In this document: positions 58,105 to 64,000 of the stretch, piece after piece
How the letters are laid out: each line of letters opens with the position of its first letter
Numbering within the stretch: position 1 is the first letter of the stretch
Source: Lingula anatina
Taxonomy: Eukaryota; Brachiopoda; Lingulata; Lingulida; Lingulidae
Direction of reading: 5' to 3'
NCBI RefSeq assembly: GCF_001039355.2
Contig: NW_019774958.1
Location: forward strand, 1 to 64,000
Length of the DNA: 64,000 bases
Program-made: the position numbers and the translations under genes
Notes under the pieces: model-generated
Told to the model about the DNA's origin: nothing
What the model saw: only the letters and a program-made list of their open reading frames with translations
Databases searched by the model: none

Positions 58105-61100
58105 TCATCGGTAGCCACCTCTCATTATAAGTGGGTCTTGCGCTAGTCCATCATGACTGTGACCAATACGATCTGAAAAACAAAAACCAATGCCATGTAG
58201 CCAAGAAATCTAGACAAGATATTAAAAGAGAATTTAAGACCCCATTCCCAGAGATTAGATCGATCCAACTTGATCGACCTAACTCCCTGGGGGTTCACGC
58301 TAAATAGCTGTCAGCCGAGTGGGCACGAAAGTTAATTAACCCCTTACAGCTTGTAGTAGGCAGGACGGACATTTAAGCCAGATTATCTGACACTAATCTA
58401 GTGAGACTCTCCACGGGGATAGATCGATCTAAAATCTATGGGAATGGGCCCTAAGGGGGGGCATCTTAATGAAAAAAGGTATTTCTCAGGATATCAGAGA
58501 AATAGAAAAGGACTACTTCCATCAAGCTGACTGAGGGTTAATTTACTACAAGTTAAAGGCCTTCAATTTCTTCTGCAGTGTGAAAAATTTGCTCAACCAC
58601 ACTGAAAGTATAATGCTGTTCCTGGCATGATGAAGCATGACAGAAGATGTTATAATCGGCTTCAAACCTCTCCGATAATTGGGATGAAATTTTTTTGGCT
58701 TTCGTAGGATTTCCAACTTTTTGGGTGTTGTTGGTGCTTACAACAGTAATGGGATTTGTTAGACTAGCAGTAGATTTCCGACTTTTTAGGAGCCAAAAAG
58801 TCTCATCCCTGTGATAAGTGCTGGAAAGGAGATGGGTATCATTTAAATTTTCTATGATGGCCATGGCTATAGCCCAGCTGGTGATCCAACAAAACCTCTG
58901 GCTCATGTCTGCTGTTGAGCTCTTGCACTAATCAAATAATTATGAAATATACTTTACAGGCCTGCATCAAAATGTGCTTGAGTGACTGGGTTACTATACC
59001 AACACTGCAAATCCTTTCTGCTAGACGGTACAGTAAATACTACACAAATTTTAGATCATTAATAATGTTAATGCAAAAAAAGGTGAGTACTTTCTGAAAT
59101 AAAATATTCCTTTTGTGTAAACAATTACATATATAATGTATAATTTCATTCATTTGAAAATGGGCAGTTAAGACATTACCTCTATCTAGCTGTTCCAGCA
59201 GTCCCATCCTTCCCCTACCATGTTGTTCTTGGTGTGCAGGTTTGTCTACTTGATGTCTACTTCCTGGGGTGAACTGAGCAATGATACTATACAGAAGAGG
59301 TCTGAAAAAAGTTAAAAATGTGTTAGGAATGTCGATTTGTTATCTTCACTACTATATAGTTTTGTCCAAGATTTGCATCTTTGTGTACTGGTATGTTTGG
59401 TGCATGTTTGAAGTTATTATTATCATTGTGATTATTCATGATCACTTTCTCTCCACTGCTTATGAGATGTACAAACTGTTCTCACAATTTCAAAGAGGAT
59501 GCTGTTTTATCTTCTACAACATTCAATTGCTCAGCTAGGAACTCTCTGTTCAAAGGTGTTTTTGGCTGCCCGGTTTCTATCAAATGGAAAAAAAAAAGTC
59601 AAAAATGAGGTTGGCACAATTTGTTTTCATTTATTAACAGGGTAATACATAAAGCAAAGGAACTAAACACTTAACAATCAAGCTTTTTCATAAATGATTC
59701 CATCAATATGTTTCCGTCTTAAAATATTGTTCTAAAACTATTGCATTTTTCATTTTCACCTTTCATATTTGAACTGCATACAAAGTTACATCAAAATAAA
59801 TCCAGGGGTTCAATTAAAAAATTGTTTTAAAATGCAATTTCTTTAATGTGCAAATTTAAGAAAAGCAAGGACAGATGATGGGAATATTTTAACATACATA
59901 AAGGCGAAAGAAACAAGTAGGGTCGCCCAGAATGTGGTATGTTATTGATTTAAAATGACAAATTCAAGGGGTAAGTATGGATGCTCACCTGCAAGCATCA
60001 CTGATGCAGTGTACTTGTACTTATTATATTCAAGATATTCTCTTATTAACTCATTGATGATCATGTTTTCATTACTGAGAGGAGGTCTAGGATCTGCCTG
60101 ATCATCAAGTGCATTGAATACCTCCGCCCTGACCCTGGCCTTGATTTGACCAAGTACACCACGCTTTTCCAGTGTTTCCTTGACCACTACAAAAACAAAA
60201 AAAAAAAATGTATACTGATATGAGTGCTTTCTGCCATCGTTTGTATTCATTAACATTATAATGATGATATGAAATAAAAACTGGATTTCTGAATGATAAT
60301 GAAAGAAATGCCCATGAAATATGTCAATATATTATGGTTCTGCCCTGCCAGTCTGGAAGGTTTAGCTGAACAGACACATAGGCAGCTTGCAAAACTTCTT
60401 GGTATTTTAATAAGGGTAACTGACATAGGTCAGTTTACCTTATAAAAAAAAGAGTGACAGGGCATTACAATATACAATATAACTTATTTCCCTTATATTT
60501 GGAAAGCTCGGACTGACATGTTCCACTACGTGACCAATATTTGAATGTAGGAAAGAAGACATGTTCAAATTTAGCAGGGGCAGAATTTGAAGTTTAGTTC
60601 ACAGAACAAATACTGCCAATCATCAGGGACAACCAGGACAAAGTACTGTGTTGACGCGAAGTTGCACATGGATGGACGAATAATAATAATTGCAAATCCT
60701 TGAACCATATTTTGAAATTGAGAACAGGTTGGAAGCAATTTGACATTCCAAAGTTGGTAGATTCATTGGAAAGGCTTGTGTCCAATTATTATGAGGACAT
60801 AGAGAGGGTGTTTATACAAGGGGGGGTTCAACTAGCAGATGGATGTAAGGATTTTGTAGTAGATTTCAATGATTGGGAAAGAATATCCTCCCTGCAAAGG
60901 AGACAACACCTCAAGAAATTTCTGTGCACCCCAAAGACGCTAAAGCCCATGGTTGCATCTGAAGATCTCTGCGTCTTCTAGTCTCCATAACATAGAAAGA
61001 AATCCTGCCAAGAAAAGCAATCTCGTGCCACCAGATCTACTACACTGAAATAATCACTAAGAACAGGTTTATTTTTGCCTATTCAGATTATTTCTGTGAT

Positions 61101-61476
61101 AGATTTTTCCATTTATATAGACGATTACAAAACTTTGTGATATCATAGTTTATTATATAGGTAGAACTTGCGTTAGGCTTTACGAGGTGAAATGATGAAA
61201 TTGAAAATCGCGTACCATGTAGTAAATGGTCGAGATAGATAAGGGTATCACTTCCCTACTCAAGAATTTGAAGAAACTTTGCAATGAAAAGTCAATCCCG
61301 TCGAAAAGAGACATCCCCCTGGGATGATAACTTAGGAATTTTTACTTTTTAGCCAAACCTACCATATCCTTAATATAAAATGACCCGACCTAACATTACA
61401 AAATCGATCAATCGGTGTTAAATATGTAAGTAATCCATCATTTCCTACCCGTCTTCAATTCTTGCAAGTTCGCCAT
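58105..61476 (-). CDS. CEP20: Centrosomal protein 20 (FOPNL, FGFR1OP N-terminal-like)
   Basis: Five exons on the minus strand, 61449-61476, 59989-60186, 59486-59576, 59180-59301 and 58105-58172, give 168 aa in frame (human 174 as I recall). The N-terminus MANLQELKTVVKETLEKRGVLG opens a TOF/LisH dimerisation region, with IKARVRAEVFNALDDQ, RPPLSNENMIINELIREYLE and NKYKYTASVMLA. These are near-identical to the family. Then ETGQPKTPLNREFLAEQL and PLLYSIIAQF, and a variable basic tail. CEP20 is a small LisH protein of centriolar satellites and basal bodies, needed for cilium formation. The gene starts 437 bases before the N run. Its introns hold a MITE (intron 4) and two unexplained open frames. 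Confidence 0.95.
58233..58455. mobile_element. MITE, CATTCCCA/GATCGACC family, copy 7
   Basis: In CEP20 intron 4. Left end TTTAAGACCCCATTCCCAGA, right end CTATGGGAATGGGCCCTAAG. Interior almost identical to copy 3b over its full length. Flanking TTAAG/CTAAG may belong to the termini rather than to a target duplication. Confidence 0.85.
58553..58906 (-). other. Unexplained 117-codon open frame in CEP20 intron
   Basis: Open from an ATG at 58906 to a stop at 58553, on the same strand as CEP20 and inside its intron 4. The composition looks protein-like (mixed charged and aromatic residues, several Cys and His), but I recognise no domain, signal peptide or splice pattern. It could be a decayed transposon gene fragment or chance. 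Confidence 0.25.
60700..60981 (+). other. Unexplained 93-codon open frame in CEP20 intron 1
   Basis: Opposite strand to CEP20. It contains an amphipathic stretch and a GGVQLADGCKDFVVDFNDWE segment, richer in varied residues than the surrounding AT-rich frames. No family recognised; possibly a retrogene or transposon remnant. Confidence 0.25.
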
Positions 61477-61912
61477 TTCGAAAAGTGCGCTGTGGATACG
61501 TCATTGTTTACACAGGTTTCAGTGACGTAGAACGCAAAAGTTTGTTCAACATTTGTGTTAAGAAGAAAACGAAACTAATTCCACGATGGTCGTCATCAGC
61601 AGATACAATAAGCAACACAGCTAAAAAAAGTTCCCGCCACACTTCTTAACACTAACTGAGCATTGGAAGTAGACGACCAACAATGTTACATTATAGGGGA
61701 AACCGGGGCTAGTTTGCCCAGTTAGACACTTTTGGCCTTGTAAAGCCAACTGGGAATGAGTTTGAGAAACAAAACCGGTTTTATCAGATTTTATAACAAG
61801 CGCCAAGGCGTGGCTTTACATGGATCCAGGATTATTTGAAGAGGGGGGTCCGGTTTTTAAGAATGACAAGCCGCGGAAGGGAAGCCGACCCCTTCCCCTC
61901 GCCCCCCCCCCC
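61477..61912. other. Upstream region of CEP20, no gene recognised
   Basis: Must hold the CEP20 promoter and 5' untranslated region. It ends in a poly(C) run that borders the N gap. Confidence 0.5.
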
Positions 61913-62533
61913 NNNNNNNNNNNNNNNNNNNNNNNNNNNNNNNNNNNNNNNNNNNNNNNNNNNNNNNNNNNNNNNNNNNNNNNNNNNNNNNNNNNNNNNN
62001 NNNNNNNNNNNNNNNNNNNNNNNNNNNNNNNNNNNNNNNNNNNNNNNNNNNNNNNNNNNNNNNNNNNNNNNNNNNNNNNNNNNNNNNNNNNNNNNNNNNN
62101 NNNNNNNNNNNNNNNNNNNNNNNNNNNNNNNNNNNNNNNNNNNNNNNNNNNNNNNNNNNNNNNNNNNNNNNNNNNNNNNNNNNNNNNNNNNNNNNNNNNN
62201 NNNNNNNNNNNNNNNNNNNNNNNNNNNNNNNNNNNNNNNNNNNNNNNNNNNNNNNNNNNNNNNNNNNNNNNNNNNNNNNNNNNNNNNNNNNNNNNNNNNN
62301 NNNNNNNNNNNNNNNNNNNNNNNNNNNNNNNNNNNNNNNNNNNNNNNNNNNNNNNNNNNNNNNNNNNNNNNNNNNNNNNNNNNNNNNNNNNNNNNNNNNN
62401 NNNNNNNNNNNNNNNNNNNNNNNNNNNNNNNNNNNNNNNNNNNNNNNNNNNNNNNNNNNNNNNNNNNNNNNNNNNNNNNNNNNNNNNNNNNNNNNNNNNN
62501 NNNNNNNNNNNNNNNNNNNNNNNNNNNNNNNNN
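61913..62533. other. Assembly gap, 621 N
   Basis: A run of N bounded by a C homopolymer on the left and, after nine bases, an A homopolymer of about 27 on the right. Homopolymers are the likely reason sequencing or assembly failed. All long open frames crossing it are artefacts. Confidence 0.98.
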
Positions 62534-64000
62534 TGTAAGGCAAAAAAAAAAAAAAAAAAAAAAAAAAACCCCGCCACTGTTATTACATGTTGTTTACATT
62601 GTAGGAACGTTTTTAAAATGTTAGATGTGATTATTAAAATTGTGAAAATTGTATACAGTGATGCAAATTATGAAATCCTTCTTGCATTTTTTTATTTTTA
62701 TTTTTTGTAAAATTAACAAAAATCTATAGTTTGTTATTTATCAAAATTTATATATACGTTAGAATGTGCTGGTAACGTTTCTTTAATCAATGAAAATAAA
62801 AGTGGGAGTGTAGAACGTTATAAAATAATATATGTGTTTGTGTGTGTGTGCGTGTGCGTGCGTGCGTGCATGTGTGTGTGTTTGTGTGAGACAGAGTATC
62901 GTATGTGACGTCGATTATACGCACAAGTTTGAGAGTATGTGAGGCATCACTTCTAGATTCATTAAGCATTCGCCAACAGCTTCAGCAACAACCTCTCACC
63001 TAAAATGAGCCATACCTATTGTAATTTGCATTACAATCAATTGATCTTCGTAGTGCGAGCTGTCTTCACGGATGCTCATTTGGCAGTGTGGACAGAGTCG
63101 GGCGTAGACGTAGCAGTATGTCTGGTGCAGACTCTGAGGTCGAGCTCTTATAAGGCGTAGAAGCAAATTCATGATTGTGAGTATCACTATTTCTTCAATA
63201 ACCACCGCCATAAAATGCTAAAGGTGCAGACGAATGAAAGAATATTTACGACAAATGCGTATGAGAAGAAGTCCTTGTTCTACTATTCCTATTTTCACTT
63301 GTGTCAGCAAGGATTGTAGAATTTATTGGTTACAATGCATTGGGACTCAAAATGTACTGGATGAACGGCGCTCTCGTCTGACTTTTGGTGAAAATCTAAG
63401 TTTGCTTGAAATCTTTTAGCTCTAGATGCACTTTTTAGCACTGTTGGAACATCCAAGCAATGCAAACGGCTCTTTTGACGACAAATGCCATAGTTTTAAA
63501 AGGAATATAAGATATTTTTCATTTTATCTTGTTATCGATGTTTCTTTTTGAGCAAGATGACTCAAATAGTTATATCTTTCACTTCAGATCATAATTTTGA
63601 CATAAGGCAACCTTGCTTTGCTTTTTTTTCTGCGCAAGCCGAATCTGAACATCAGACAAGTCAGTAAACACGCACACCTTTTCAATTATACGTTCCCTCT
63701 CCTCTGTGATATTGTATTATTCGTATATTAAAAGACTAGTACTGTAAGTTTATTCTAAAGTTGTAAACATTATTTTTCTCCTTTCAGAAACCCACCGAGA
63801 TTGTGCACAACATGTGGCCAGTGACCTAGATATTGTGCCAAGACCGTTTCTCACACAAGAACCCCACGCTCATTCCTGCATCTATTACATATGATCACTA
63901 AATAAATACTACTAAATTTGAAATCCAGCGTTTTTCTTTCACTTTGTTATGAAATTATGATGATAAAGTAATGATAAGGGGGAATGAATAATTTTATTTC
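62534..64000. other. Right-edge region, no gene firmly recognised
   Basis: Contains a GT microsatellite and weak frames. A possible terminal exon on the plus strand follows a good acceptor (TTTCTCCTTTCAG ending at 63787), with AATAAA at 63900-63905. It encodes nothing I can identify and may be 3' untranslated sequence. Confidence 0.35.
62832..62890. repeat. (GT)n/(GC)n microsatellite
   Basis: Alternating GT units with several GC interruptions (TGTGCGTGTGCGTGCGTGCG), potentially Z-DNA forming. Confidence 0.9.

Noticed and set aside
61816-62710. Long open frames of 228-296 codons on both strands
   Set aside because: They run through the 621-base N gap and are almost entirely unknown residues; only flanking homopolymer sequence is real.
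62996-63211. Minus-strand frame with a CPHC motif at the right edge
   Set aside because: CPHC alone is not enough for a thiol-oxidoreductase or zinc protein; there is no flanking fold and no matching exon.

Overview
The window is nuclear DNA from an invertebrate animal. It is AT-rich, and every gene that could be resolved is split into short exons with GT-AG introns of roughly 0.2-6 kb. It is gene-dense, and miniature inverted-repeat elements and microsatellites are scattered through introns and spacers. A gene for the AP-4 epsilon adaptin argues against insects and nematodes, which are known to have lost AP-4. A stand-alone Link (hyaluronan-type) module and animal-type neighbours fit a lophotrochozoan (mollusc or annelid-like) or a non-vertebrate deuterostome. 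The sequence alone does not let me choose between these.

Layout, left to right: 25-731 (-), start of a secreted protein with a probable LolA-like domain, cut by the window edge. 3389-13182 (-), complete TXNL1 (thioredoxin plus PITH domain, 9 exons, 289 aa). A three-exon secreted Link-domain gene (6981-8754, +) lies inside its largest intron. 13410-23403 (+), AP4E1-like epsilon adaptin (18 exons, about 772 aa), divergent from TXNL1 across only 227 bp. It has a probable AT-AC (U12-type) intron and ends before the ear domain. About 26250-34683 (+), a GPI-anchored acetylcholinesterase-like gene with a probable non-coding first exon; it has a Ser at the oxyanion-hole position called G119 in Torpedo AChE. 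38649-47021 (+), a LEDGF/HDGF-family chromatin protein (PWWP plus integrase-binding domain, 20 exons, 971 aa). 49163-50917 (-), a TMED7/TMED3-like p24 cargo receptor. 51799-57030 (+), SLC25A38 mitochondrial glycine carrier (10 exons, one GC-AG intron). 58105-61476 (-), CEP20/FOPNL centrosomal protein (5 exons, 168 aa). From 61477 to the end there is a 621-base run of N and no firmly supported gene.

These are ordinary unlinked housekeeping or neuronal genes, not an operon. What they share is physical arrangement: divergent pairs (TXNL1/AP4E1, TMED/SLC25A38), convergent pairs (LEDGF-like/TMED, SLC25A38/CEP20) and one nested gene.

Repeats: one MITE family with termini around TAAGRC..CATTCCCA and inner arms with GATCGACCTAACTCC has seven copies, one of them duplicated by an assembly artefact at a single N (29004). 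At least five other fold-back elements, a 165-bp tandem array, an inverted minisatellite and several microsatellites are also present. I found no tRNA, rRNA or CRISPR array and no intact transposase. The points I rate most worth checking are the natural serine in the cholinesterase oxyanion hole, the shortened AP4E1 with its candidate AT-AC intron, and the free-standing Link protein nested in TXNL1.
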